From Planctomycetota bacterium (GTDB lineage: Bacteria; Planctomycetota; Planctomycetia; Pirellulales; Lacipirellulaceae), in the NCBI GenBank assembly GCA_013151315.1, contig JAADIN010000170.1, positions 1 to 22,265 on the forward strand: DNA of 22,265 nucleotides, given 5' to 3'. Positions 9,201 through 16,004 of the stretch are shown here, piece after piece. The translations under genes were made by a program, and so were the position numbers. Position 1 is the stretch's first letter. The number at the start of each line of letters is the position of its first letter. The notes below the pieces were generated by a model. It searched no databases, was not told the origin of the DNA, and saw nothing but the letters and a program-made list of their open reading frames with translations.

Positions 9201-10100
9201 ATCGCCAGAAGACCGTCCATAGGCACTGAAACGCAATGACGTAAGAAACGACAAACCTTCTGGGTTCAAGTGGTAAGAGGTCGTTCGGGCAATAAGCGGC
9301 AAGGATTTTTTCGAGGATTTTTTCGACGGTCGTAGCACTCTCAGCCGATGAGATTCCGTGGGGGCAAGCTGAAACCAATAGCGGGTCTTGCCATCGGACA
9401 TCTCTTCGGTGCGAAACAATTCGCCCGATTTGAGAACTGCGGTATGGTTTTCAGGCAATAGCAACGCCAACACCTGGGGCACCGCAACCGGAGCCTTCAA
9501 TAAGAAATTCATGCTCGAGGAGCCGGATGCGAACGCCCGAAGCTGCCAAGCGAGGTGCAACGTATCTGACCGACGGACCAAGATTCCGAGATCGTGGAGA
9601 TTCGCAGTTCGCTGCCAGATGCCGATTTCTGCTTGATGCGAATCGTCATGGTTCCAATACGCGGAAGTGAGGGTCATGTTCCATGGCGAAAGAGACAAAA
9701 ATCGCGGCCGTTTTGAGGAAGTCTGTACGAGGAGTTCGGCTCGTCCGACAAGAACTTGGCCTTCGATAAGCTCTGCATAATAAGTACCACCCGCCAGATG
9801 GAGGAGGGTGGAGGCGTTGCCTGCCTGCCGCTCACTTTTCTCGTTAATCAGATGCGTGAACTCAGATTTCAAAATCGGCAGGTACTGTTCCTTGCCAATC
9901 GGCCACTCGGCGGGCGAATCGAGGGGCACGAAAATACGCCGAAAGTTAGCACCGTGTGCGACCTCGGCGTTAGATTCTGCTGCGCCGGTGCGGCTTCCTG
10001 GAAGAGCAAGAATCCAGAAAAAAAACATTACCAAGAGGGCACCGTCCCACAAAAACTTGCGTGCAAACGACAGACTCTGGGCCCGAAGCTCTCGATTCAT
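3228..10100 (-). CDS. Giant two-module extracytoplasmic/membrane protein (2,290 aa)
   Basis: Function unknown. The N-terminus is signal-peptide-like (hydrophobic core 20-33, then GSRTGAAES). Residues about 42-1060 are soluble and rich in beta-type sequence. Three hydrophobic helices follow (about 1064-1080, 1086-1107, 1108-1125), then a second signal-peptide-like segment (1143-1162, ending CSRASA before ES), a second soluble region (about 1163-2205), and three more helices (about 2206-2224, 2244-2262, 2263-2275) with a basic C-terminus. Both halves open with a similar motif: RRIFVPLD...KEQYLP at 54-74 and YRVLFPVD...KDVYLP at 1183-1203. In both, the first helix of the terminal cluster ends in Arg-His. 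I infer a fusion of two homologous proteins, each of which also resembles the upstream gene product. Its ATG overlaps that gene's stop (ATGA). No catalytic motif, cohesin, cadherin or PSD-type domain was recognised. It is likely anchored in the inner membrane with large periplasmic parts. Confidence 0.85.
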   Translation of the reverse strand: MNRELRAQSLSFARKFLWDGALLVMFFFWILALPGSRTGAAESNAEVAHGANFRRIFVPLDSPAEWPIGKEQYLPILKSEFTHLINEKSERQAGNASTLLHLAGGTYYAELIEGQVLVGRAELLVQTSSKRPRFLSLSPWNMTLTSAYWNHDDSHQAEIGIWQRTANLHDLGILVRRSDTLHLAWQLRAFASGSSSMNFLLKAPVAVPQVLALLLPENHTAVLKSGELFRTEEMSDGKTRYWFQLAPTESHRLRVLRPSKKSSKKSLPLIARTTSYHLNPEGLSFLTSLRFSAYGRSSGDLDFDISGGTKVVSVDINQEGASWRIDENSDGQRLVVERKSSRLPFLVEIRCIAPMQFDQTWRLPRLRPQEVSWTEGTARLVVSPKLELRSIVPRQASLQQIEGLSRQQPAEEVVHVREWSEDARLEVVVGRRSLRLQVRSATTIDIDPQDSEKSGTSPNESTAQTIAELSCQGRPSYQIEAEVSPDWSIEAIQSDPSSALGQWHVLEDENRKLLRIQLNEPILPGSPLRLEIDSSLQKAGSLLPTSARELSPLRFLSERHVRRLLLLRSRQRGQMELLHGLDHSRLATEAIGANDVALLPDLGDGVLLDLAHIDEEALVELQSRSDRYHAEVHVDVQVLPNSLDHDYRLDCSPISGVVSEVLVQFDQPLPDAAQWELVGHRGGVVATLVDQVVGETDRPDAPVTYHLQLPMVVEGPFRLRTQTSIPATETQACNLLSLPEAPDWRGQVVVHGPLEGVAVDDRLWTPLAQQKTEIDQQPRMPVLGCYRLGAHQTKQESQTRSLLIRRTATQLVDANLFAWVADLQSFHAADGTTIYRATYLLENSGSTGADIQLPPQAHLQHAWLDQEHFEPREVLADEGKCRFHFDRDRRYPALAVQYVIRGPTLQHTTTLEPPLPECSFPIHQGRWTLWMSEQYVVGGVPGGSANPLSWTERLCGPLARAAGQPVFNPFRVDSWLPRWSAPLDQQGPVPRAALSADSMSVDVQVNLAQVNSAQVDSPTPRDPPWRTHDSTLFAGIGHRGATVEFVGGPPPMVIIRKSVQRAQWHVIWLLALILSTWLFARHADKLVLLLGFSAAICLVISPEWLSGFQAISLGLLSAFFLQIPLKKLAWNVPEHPSTQLATRAAALAILLGAVFLCSRASAESKEVSSGEATTTKTVRSHLYRVLFPVDSKGNPQGKDVYLPEPFLQELRKTSEDSAHDGAQWALVSAVYRGDLPWDPRSTMGEETDAKEAWTITLEAQSFVSNCEIELPFRRDEAQWLKDAHRLDGFPVEVIWNQDGIGCRVHLGATGTHRLELRIKPKITMTSNRARFQMHVPPLPHSRMDFSVPAEISDLKINSAGRILVDPTTGRWQAPLSVADRLQMSWTPPQSWSSPQHGRESDSIGQVEPLAWLHIGPSAVRLDVQLQVEHPREISETLILEVDPQLKLLPLSEASSIDVVERVPAIAPQSESPTLLKLKLKSGLGTKTVLSLQFELPRSDSLGRIFYPQIRVPGATTTRSLFAVSVSQGLSYEESLDEDVRSIESSQFASRWGSTNESPLYAYSQPHRFPKGSLRVWPAPRSISVQQSMRVHCERKHVHVEYEAAVDEIVGSWLTHRLWIPAKFTIEDVSVSRRPEMDQVAVRWSRVHKSQVALFLEQPLQGPHVILIRGHLEISREGELTLPPMSLVDNERREIHVDLTREADVLVRWADRDQVPSSATAKNMVRGRTKIPVSRWTWRASGPKDVETFQIEKNDPQFAADTLTTIAQGASGWTATLHSAIHVQKGVLSQVTLAVPNGFRPPYRIEPAGLGFEDEVRETVSGRQITFLLSKPIAARELLEMHISGELDLPPNQRLEVPDLRLLGSTRNDQYLLLPTRVGQQHVEWNLIGLKSKTLPKHLIPFSSSQENSGVFFVEEPQFFAQELSYQGPLQKADLRYAFISGTLDRAGNLSATAELVLQPGRATHCTLRLPAGARLQQLVTGESRARRESLDDRSWRIPLGPPFLPRKIKIVYQVAAPMTRQSVQLAPPEILIGDRPLPLPQTLWQIRSAGSLRLGETLVGRPLLAEQFARSAHQLPLETLSDSRLLALELPIAEGRSWFQPWQRDTQLAWDGWRAHEPSASASPTRLGSSPSAAAQSSVWSALMSKLGDSKTPNERQATRSGYPPALPTGPYARTPNSLVGEAENHFMSDPQGQLVLAVESVTGVKLTMWFLAAAVAAGSFALVRHLKTQPDWQVHFCNGPHRAAIVGGLLWWLFLAPSVAGLLIVLIALLSLALRRGRKARRGLALGAS

Positions 10101-13100
10101 AACACCGGCCCCCCGGCTTGAATGGAGGTGGCCTCGATCTCCTTATCCGTCTTTTCGCCATGAGGTCCCTCGCCAGAAGGCATCGCCGACTGGCTGCGGA
10201 TCCAAGATTCGGTTACGGCCGTGGAGGCCGATTGGGCTGCAGGAGCGAGAACGTATCCTGGTCGGGGAGGGCTGGCGAATGCCTTTTTCAGCAGCGTTGC
10301 GGCGAGGGTCATCACTCCGCCCCAGAAAACAGCCTGCACGGCAAGGAACGTAAATTCGGGATAGCTAAAGGCCCCCGCCGCGAGTGCCAAGGCCAACAGG
10401 AGCCAGAACGAGACGTGTTTTGCGACCGAAGTGGCGATTAGCAACATTCCCATGCCAAACGCAGCCAGGATGCACGTAACCATTAGCCATAGGTGCGAAA
10501 TGACTAGCACACGGACTTCATCGGGAATCGCAAATCCGCTGTACAAATACTGATTCGACGACGCCGGAGGTTTCGGCGCAGTGGTAGCGCCGGTCGAGTC
10601 TTCCAGATCGGTTTGGTCGCGTGTTGGTTGTCGACCCCAGCGGGTGTGGTTCCAGCCAATTTGATATTCTGCAGTAAGTTGTGAGGGCCCGTTGGCAACA
10701 TGCCAACCTCGGGGCAACACCAGTTGCCAAAAGACATGCCCGAGGTTCGAACGGCATTCCAGCCGCGGCAGACTTGCGTGCAAGACGCGCCACCCTGCAA
10801 GGCTCGCCTCGAGCTGGTAGCGAAGTTCCAGCGTATGCTTCCCTCCCTGCTTCGTTGCTGGCAATGGTATGGCGACTCGATTATTGGTCAACCATTTGAA
10901 CTCGCTTGGAGAACCGTCCAAAAGGACTTCCATATTTGGGTTCCGTAGGCTGGGTGGCAGTTGTACGACGACCGTTTGCTGCGAGGTTCGAAAAAGGAAG
11001 ACGGCTCGAATTTGCTGCCGCTCTCCAACGATCCAGGTTTGCAGCCAAGCGTTTTCCAACGTAGGCAAATCGAGGTCCTGTTTCGACTCGAGTTGCAAGA
11101 AGAGTGGAATGGCGGTCGGCTTGCCGTTGCCCTTCATTTGAAGCGATGTTGTTTGAAGTGCTGTCGTGTCGGCTTCCAAAGCCTCGCTTTCCGTTCTCGC
11201 GCTCCAGGGACCTTTATCCGCAGTTTGATTGAGCGTGGCACGAATGGGCTTGGCTGGATAAACCCCGACCCCATTGGCCTGCACCAGGTCGTTGGGTGAA
11301 ATCAACGGCAACTCCAGGGGCGACAGCGCCTCGGCTGCCAAATCGGGACACGGCATCTCGTAGGTAAGATCAAGCTGGAAATCATCCTGTCGAGGGCGAG
11401 GGAGTGAAATACGCAGCTGCCGCACTGCCACGGGGGGCGATTCGGGGGTCACGCTGTCTTCGTCGCGAGGAAGCTCTTTACTAAAAACTCCTAAGTGGAA
11501 CGGAAGGTCTTCCCCATCAAGTTGCACTTTCAGCGAGTCGTTGTTCCAAAGAGGTTTCGGTATCCGAAGCAACAACAGCGAGGTAGGGCGATATTTCACT
11601 TGGTACATGAACTGCTGCAGAACGCGAACCGTTTGTTGATCGACGTCAACTCGTGTCTCCACCTCGACGGCCACCTGACGCTCGCGGAGCTTGATCTCTG
11701 CGCCCAACGCAGCGCGAGGCAGGAAGGTGCGCAAAGTGAGAACCCCTCGATCAAAGTCGCTATCAAGAGGGGGCTCTTCCGCGTCGGCCAGATCGGTGAC
11801 CACGCTGACTCCCTCGGTGGCGATAATGGTTGGAGTCACCTGTAGCGAAGGGTCTGCCTCGACGCGCAATTGACCAGGAAGAACAAACGCCTCCTGGGCT
11901 ACGGGAAGAGGAATCGTGCGATGTCCTAGGGGGACACTGCGCCGGGCGGTCATGCGGAGTTGGAGCCGTTCTACGTTGGGATTGACCAACGGCAAGACGA
12001 GCAGTCCGCCCGGCTTCTCAAAAATCCTCTCCTGATCAATAGCCCCCTCCGATTCGATCGCGCTGTCGCTGAGCTCCCAGCCTCTCATGTCGATGCGCAC
12101 TGCGAATGTTTTCGCTCCAGCAAACTGGTATTCGAATTGAACTTGGAGATCCGCCTCGCCTTGCTTTAATTGCATCTCGTACTGAGGTTTGACGCTTACC
12201 CGCAACTGACGTTCAAGCGTGTGGGCCTCGAGCGTCCAGGGGAATCTCGCGTAAGCGAAACTCGACATGGGAGCGCCCGAGGAAATCGACTGCGAGCTCT
12301 TTTGCTTCGGAGTCTGTTCGATATCGCCACTCAAATCGAAGTACGCCTGCAAGGGTTCCTCGACATAGAGGGCCAAAGTGCCCGACTGCCGGAATGCATC
12401 GAGCACTTCAAATCCGGTGACATGATAGGTGGCATCCTCTTCGCTCGCAGGATTTTCATTGCCCCGGGACTGTTCGGCCGAGAGCTGCAAAGTCCACGGC
12501 TCGCTGCGAGGTTCTGGCAACTCGATCTCCACGATATCGCCATGCTCCGCATCAAGCGTTTTTCCGACGACCTGATACTCCTCAGGCAAATTCTCTCCGG
12601 TCAGCTTTGCTCCGACGGGAAGTCGAACTCGCAGACGCTCCACAGGGTCTCCGTAGCTATTGATTTTTAATTCGACATCGTAAGAAGCACGGTGCTGATC
12701 AATCTGCACCCTCAATTTTCCCACGGCTTCGACGACCGTGTTGCTCGATGGTTTTTGCTGTTCGGAAGACTTCCACTGCAGTCGCAACGGTCGAGCCTGT
12801 CCGGTTAGCCGAACTCGGGTGCCTCCGTCTTCGCCGGCAGTAGTTTCTACATCAATGCCGGGCGATGCCTCAAACTGGGCGTCGGCAATCGGCACCTGCA
12901 ACACGAACTCTGAAGTGGTTGCGTAAGGCAGCTTGAGTTCTAGCGCTGGGTTGGTCGGCGCTAGCTTCAGCTTTGATAAACCTTGCAGCTTCAAAGTTCG
13001 GGGCTTGGTGGATTCGCTCTTCAACCACAAGACATAGCTCTCACGCTTCGCGTCGAAGACCAAACACTCTTCCTCGGTTTGTCCATCAATCTCCCACTGC

Positions 13101-13696
13101 TGCACCACGAGCGCTGGAAGTTCCAACGGAATGTCGATCCAATCGTCGACACGAGGGTGGATAGTTAACTCGATCTGAAGATTCACATGGGAGTCGTTCG
13201 CCGTGCCCGACACGCGAATCGAGTCGAGCAGGTACTTCGGCGGCGTAGTTTTCTTGGCGTTGTCTTTTTGTTGCCATGCCTTCAAGAAATCTTCGTAGCG
13301 AAAGCCGAGTACTCGGCGAAGATTTCCGTTTGCGTCGGGTAGATGATAGATATCAGGTCCCGAAGAACCAGACGCTCTCTCTGCTTCCCAAAGCTTCGCT
13401 TGCGTCTTCTTGGAGTCGCGGTCTTCTTCGGGCGATTGTGCCTCGATGTCGACTTCGGACTTCACCGCTTGAGCACCGCTAGGCTCCACTTCCGCTTCCT
13501 GGGCAACGACAGGAACGCGCAGGGCTAGAGCTGCGAAGATTGCAAGCAACCAGAGACATGAAACAAGGAGACGCACAGCGAACCAGAAACCAAGGCAGGA
13601 GCAGATAGGAAGGAGAAGCCACGCAACCTTTATTATCCTATGCGAGTGGCCGATCGTCAAAAAGTAATCCCGGGAAAAGTCGGCTTGCCTCCCCAT
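10097..13696 (-). CDS. Large extracytoplasmic/membrane protein, single-module relative of the giant protein
   Basis: Function unknown. It has 1,199 aa from ATG 13696, or 1,159 aa from the GTG at 13576. The GTG start gives a clean signal peptide (VRLLVSCLWLLAIFAALA..., cleavage near VVA-QEAE). The ATG start leaves two hydrophobic stretches but lies only 2 nt after the previous stop, so the start is undecided. Residues 116-143 (IYHLPDANGNLRRVLGFRYE...) resemble the opening motif of both halves of the downstream giant protein. After about 900 aa of beta-rich soluble sequence come three hydrophobic helices (about 1068-1089, 1096-1110, 1118-1135) containing SYPEF and ending LLKK, matching ISPEW and PLKK in the mid-cluster of the giant protein. 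A polar tail of about 60 aa follows. It overlaps the giant gene by ATGA, so the two products are probably made together and may interact. Confidence 0.85.
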   Translation of the reverse strand: MGRQADFSRDYFLTIGHSHRIIKVAWLLLPICSCLGFWFAVRLLVSCLWLLAIFAALALRVPVVAQEAEVEPSGAQAVKSEVDIEAQSPEEDRDSKKTQAKLWEAERASGSSGPDIYHLPDANGNLRRVLGFRYEDFLKAWQQKDNAKKTTPPKYLLDSIRVSGTANDSHVNLQIELTIHPRVDDWIDIPLELPALVVQQWEIDGQTEEECLVFDAKRESYVLWLKSESTKPRTLKLQGLSKLKLAPTNPALELKLPYATTSEFVLQVPIADAQFEASPGIDVETTAGEDGGTRVRLTGQARPLRLQWKSSEQQKPSSNTVVEAVGKLRVQIDQHRASYDVELKINSYGDPVERLRVRLPVGAKLTGENLPEEYQVVGKTLDAEHGDIVEIELPEPRSEPWTLQLSAEQSRGNENPASEEDATYHVTGFEVLDAFRQSGTLALYVEEPLQAYFDLSGDIEQTPKQKSSQSISSGAPMSSFAYARFPWTLEAHTLERQLRVSVKPQYEMQLKQGEADLQVQFEYQFAGAKTFAVRIDMRGWELSDSAIESEGAIDQERIFEKPGGLLVLPLVNPNVERLQLRMTARRSVPLGHRTIPLPVAQEAFVLPGQLRVEADPSLQVTPTIIATEGVSVVTDLADAEEPPLDSDFDRGVLTLRTFLPRAALGAEIKLRERQVAVEVETRVDVDQQTVRVLQQFMYQVKYRPTSLLLLRIPKPLWNNDSLKVQLDGEDLPFHLGVFSKELPRDEDSVTPESPPVAVRQLRISLPRPRQDDFQLDLTYEMPCPDLAAEALSPLELPLISPNDLVQANGVGVYPAKPIRATLNQTADKGPWSARTESEALEADTTALQTTSLQMKGNGKPTAIPLFLQLESKQDLDLPTLENAWLQTWIVGERQQIRAVFLFRTSQQTVVVQLPPSLRNPNMEVLLDGSPSEFKWLTNNRVAIPLPATKQGGKHTLELRYQLEASLAGWRVLHASLPRLECRSNLGHVFWQLVLPRGWHVANGPSQLTAEYQIGWNHTRWGRQPTRDQTDLEDSTGATTAPKPPASSNQYLYSGFAIPDEVRVLVISHLWLMVTCILAAFGMGMLLIATSVAKHVSFWLLLALALAAGAFSYPEFTFLAVQAVFWGGVMTLAATLLKKAFASPPRPGYVLAPAAQSASTAVTESWIRSQSAMPSGEGPHGEKTDKEIEATSIQAGGPVL

Positions 13697-13698
13697 TC

Positions 13699-14475
13699 CT
13701 ACCCAATCAGCGGTCGTAGCGTGTCGTAGAGCTGGCGAGTCGAGGCAACCGAGTAATTGCCTTTTGCCAGCTCAAACTCCCCTCCGCGGCTAGCCTGCAC
13801 CACGCCCCCTGCCTCGGCGACCAGGAGCACTCCAGCGGCCGAGTCCCAAGGATAAATGAAATGGGCCCAATGCGCATCGAGCCGCCCGCTAGCCACGTAG
13901 GCCAAATTCAGCGCTGCCGACCCTGTGCGACGTACGGCCTGACATAGGGGGGTCACCTTCAAAAATGCCTGAAAATCGGGGTCGTCTACCTGGATATTTG
14001 GAGGAAAGCTGACGGCCAACAGAGCCTGCTCCATGGTAGTTGTCTCGCTCGTTGCTATTCGGCTGCCATCGAGCCAGCTCCCCTCGCCCAGGCCCGCCCG
14101 AAAACATTCCTCTCGCAGTGGGTCGAAAACCACTCCTGCAAGCACTTTTCCTTCTTTCGCCACCGCTACAGAGACGGCAAAAAAGGGGAAATCGTGGACG
14201 TAATTCAGCGTTCCGTCCAGGGGATCAACGACCCAGCAGTAGGGCTGATTGAGCTGCTCGAGATCGGGATCTTCCTCTCCGAGAAAGCCATGATCGGGAA
14301 ATTGCCCTCGTATTACGGCTTCAATCGCCCGTTGAGAGGCCAAATCGGCGTCGGTCACTAGGTCGCGAGCCGACTTCTCGCGTGTCGAGAACCGACCTCG
14401 CCAATCCATGAGTTCCTGCGCTCCCGCACGTGCAGCAGCTTCGCATGTGGCCATCAGCTGAGATATCTTGGGCAT
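13699..14475 (-). CDS. Inositol monophosphatase family protein
   Basis: A 258-aa Mg-dependent sugar-phosphatase-fold enzyme. The family motifs are all present in order: VTDAD (40-44), GEE (66-68) with the first metal-binding Glu, WVVDPLDGTLNYVH (81-94) carrying the catalytic metal-binding aspartates, and WDSAAGVLLVAEAGG (210-224) with the last metal-binding Asp211. Length is normal for SuhB/IMPase-type proteins. The substrate could be inositol-1-phosphate, histidinol phosphate, PAP or a related sugar phosphate; sequence alone does not decide. An AGGA lies a few bases upstream of the ATG. It is the first gene of a probable three-gene operon, ending 2 nt before the next ATG. Whether its activity serves the membrane proteins downstream is unknown. 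Confidence 0.93.
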   Translation of the reverse strand: MPKISQLMATCEAAARAGAQELMDWRGRFSTREKSARDLVTDADLASQRAIEAVIRGQFPDHGFLGEEDPDLEQLNQPYCWVVDPLDGTLNYVHDFPFFAVSVAVAKEGKVLAGVVFDPLREECFRAGLGEGSWLDGSRIATSETTTMEQALLAVSFPPNIQVDDPDFQAFLKVTPLCQAVRRTGSAALNLAYVASGRLDAHWAHFIYPWDSAAGVLLVAEAGGVVQASRGGEFELAKGNYSVASTRQLYDTLRPLIG

Positions 14476-14619
14476 CTGTTTTTTCCTGACTTTCTCTCGA
14501 AGGTTTTTTTGGCGTGGGGCGATAGCCGTAAAGTCTTATGAGTTAAGTGATAACGTCAATTACAGCATAATAAATGGTCGAAGACTATCAGATTTTTGGA
14601 AAGACATGGGTAAAAAAGC

Positions 14620-14647
14620 TGGACATGGGTGCTGAAACGGGTATGAT
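14620..14647 (+). promoter_or_regulatory. Sigma-70-type promoter of the candidate noncoding RNA
   Basis: TGGACA (14620-14625) and TATGAT (14642-14647) each match the sigma-70 consensus at five of six positions, with a 16-bp spacer. The predicted start lies around 14651-14655, exactly where the 5' arm of the candidate RNA's closing helix begins. No open reading frame starts in a matching position downstream. Confidence 0.65.
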
Positions 14648-14650
14648 CAT

Positions 14651-14813
14651 GGCTGGAAGCAGAGTGCTGAGGCTATTAACGGTTTGCCGGCATTTACCAT
14701 TCGCAAATTTGCGAAAGGCGTTTGCCTAATTTCTATTATCCCCACACGGCAGACCATTGGCCTCTTCTCTGTTCCGGCCCCGTCAGACACTTCGGTGTTC
14801 GGCGGGGTTTTTT
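14651..14813 (+). ncRNA. Candidate structured noncoding RNA (about 160 nt)
   Basis: A promoter lies just upstream and an intrinsic terminator closes the 3' end, with no credible ORF between. The sequence pairs at long range. 14651-14664 pairs with 14767-14779 (13 bp, one bulge, one G-U). After a small internal loop, GAGGC 14669-14673 pairs with GCCTC 14760-14764. Then 14681-14689 pairs with 14747-14755 (9 bp, one G-U). The apical region contains two further hairpins, the self-complementary 14700-14715 and 14716-14727. The rod with internal loops and a large apical domain recalls 6S RNA, but I do not see a clear 6S central bubble and cannot assign a family. It lacks the SRP RNA apical motif despite a local GGAAGCAG. 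It could be a housekeeping RNA, a small regulator or a lineage-specific RNA. Confidence 0.6.
14778..14813 (+). terminator. Intrinsic terminator with UUCG tetraloop
   Basis: The stem 14778-14790 pairs with 14795-14807 (G-U wobbles and one mismatch in the middle) around a C(UUCG)G tetraloop at 14791-14794, and six T residues follow (14808-14813). This is a typical Rho-independent terminator on the plus strand. The only upstream transcript it can end is the candidate RNA starting near 14651. Its first two bases overlap the 3' arm of that RNA's closing helix. Confidence 0.85.
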
Positions 14814-14832
14814 ATTGCGCTGTGCACTATAT

Positions 14833-14921
14833 TGTATGGTTGGTCTGTATGGTTGGTCGGGTGCATGGTTGGGTCGCCTTCGCCGGATGTTTTGCCACGG
14901 CGTCTGATGTTTTGCCACGGC
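14833..14921. repeat. Two short direct-repeat clusters
   Basis: A 13-bp unit TGTATGGTTGGTC is repeated perfectly in tandem (14833-14845 and 14846-14858), followed by a degenerate third (about GTGCATGGTTGGGTC). Then the 16-bp unit GATGTTTTGCCACGGC occurs at 14886-14901 and again at 14906-14921 with a 20-bp period. They lie just downstream of the ncRNA terminator in a gene-free stretch; a role is not evident. Confidence 0.85.
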
Positions 14922-15060
14922 ATTTTGTGACAGAACGACATAAGCGAGGGCCTAATCTTTGGGAAAGTTCTTCTTTTCCTGTCTTTCTCGACCGGCTTGG
15001 AGATCGTTTTGTCACGAAATCGCGAACGTGGGGTTGAGGCGACAAAAGGGTTGAGGGTTG

Positions 15061-15126
15061 AGAGTGGTACGCCTCTCCGAGTCGTGTGGCTATCAGCAAA
15101 CACGACTCGGAGAGGCGTGCTACTCT
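15061..15126. repeat. Inverted repeat, 27-bp arms
   Basis: Arms 15061-15087 and 15100-15126 are complementary with two mismatches and enclose a 12-nt loop (15088-15099). The core is CGCCTCTCCGAGTCGTG and its complement. It sits in a non-coding stretch upstream of the small membrane protein and is unrelated in sequence to the other hairpins here. Confidence 0.93.
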
Positions 15127-15213
15127 TTGAGCGATGGAAATTATCGCTTGTTTGGGCAGCGATAGCGAGCGTTTTTCTTGGCCACTACGGTTTTTGAAAC
15201 GCAGAGTTCGCGG

Positions 15214-15507
15214 ATGACACATTTCAAATTTACGCATCTCTTGGCTGGCGTCGATGGCAGTGTCAGTAATGAGTTTCCAACGGTTTTCTCGATCCCTATT
15301 CCGAAGATCGCAGGATTCTTTTTGGTAATCACTATTTGCTGGTACATACGCCGGATTTGGAGGGCGTTGAGTGCAGGAAAGATTAAAATAGGAGACGTGT
15401 GGTACGTTAGAGGGTCAAGTGGAGACTACTGGTATTATATTGGACAGCATGTCGTGTTGGCCTGTGTTTTTCTGTACTGCGTCATGTATGCCCTTTTCAT
15501 TTTGTGA
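15214..15507 (+). CDS. Small hypothetical membrane protein (97 aa)
   Basis: Not recognised. The translation has two plausible membrane helices: about residues 32-45 (IAGFFLVITICWYI), followed by a basic stretch (RRIWR), and about 79-97 at the very C-terminus (HVVLACVFLYCVMYALFIL). Between them is a polar, aromatic loop with KIKIGDVWYVRGSSGDYWYY. Positive charge after helix 1 suggests that the loop faces the cytoplasm. ATG 15214 (MTHFKF...) was preferred over the in-frame ATG at 15178, but neither has a clear ribosome site. It lies alone between a hairpin repeat and a gene-free stretch. The coherent hydrophobic pattern favours a real gene, but it could be spurious. Confidence 0.45.
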   Translation: MTHFKFTHLLAGVDGSVSNEFPTVFSIPIPKIAGFFLVITICWYIRRIWRALSAGKIKIGDVWYVRGSSGDYWYYIGQHVVLACVFLYCVMYALFIL

Positions 15508-16004
15508 CAACCTTTGTCCCTCACGAAAATTCGATCCGTAAAGATAGGCAAGAAGATTGACGTTTTGATGCTTCGTTTCCTGCCCAAAAAACATTTTTGA
15601 ATTCCTTTCTTTGTGTTGAAGTAAGCCACTTGGTTCAGCCGGTGATGGGAATTTTCTCGAAGGACGCAATCATTAAAAAGTGGAGCGGCTGCCGCCCCCT
15701 GGACCTCGTTTGCTCGCCTGGGTAATGCTTTGCCTCCGCTAACCGACGCTAGCGCGTTGCGGCTCACATTAGTAACCGAACTTCTCGACTTGAAGGCGTA
15801 CTCGTATGACTTTGCAATTCTCCTGGTCAAAGCTCTCGAGTTTTGTTTGTTCGATGGGGAAATGGGTAAAAGAATAGGATATCTTTTCTTTTTTTACGAT
15901 TTTTACGCCGAAGGTCTTTCACCCCCAAGATAAATCGGAGAGGTTGGTGCAGGTTGCCCTTCCGATGCAATGAGTTTCGCACAACGAGCTGTCACGGTAT
16001 GCAG
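15508..16004. other. Gap of about 500 bp without a convincing gene
   Basis: Open frames here on both strands include the 15743-15769 repeat and have no motif. A T-rich run (about 15884-15906) lies about 100 bp before the next gene, but no clear stem precedes it. Nothing else is identified. Confidence 0.5.
15743..15769. repeat. Solo 27-bp arm fragment of the terminal palindromic element
   Basis: This stretch (beginning CCGACGCTAGCGCGTTGC) is identical to part of the right arm of the 1-207 palindrome (from 121) and of the copy at 22143-22265. No complementary arm lies nearby, so it is a half-element or an independent short member of the family. Confidence 0.93.

Noticed and set aside
14651..14664. 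GGAAGCAG resembling the SRP RNA apical motif
   Set aside because: The characteristic preceding CCAGG/AGG segments and the apical tetraloop context are missing, and this stretch pairs instead in the closing helix with 14767-14779.
14833..14921. CRISPR-like array
   Set aside because: Only two copies per unit, units too short and spacers absent or 4 nt; no cas genes in the window.
15435..15830. Minus-strand 131-aa open frame
   Set aside because: It runs antisense through the end of the small membrane-protein frame and through the dispersed 27-bp repeat, with no motif.
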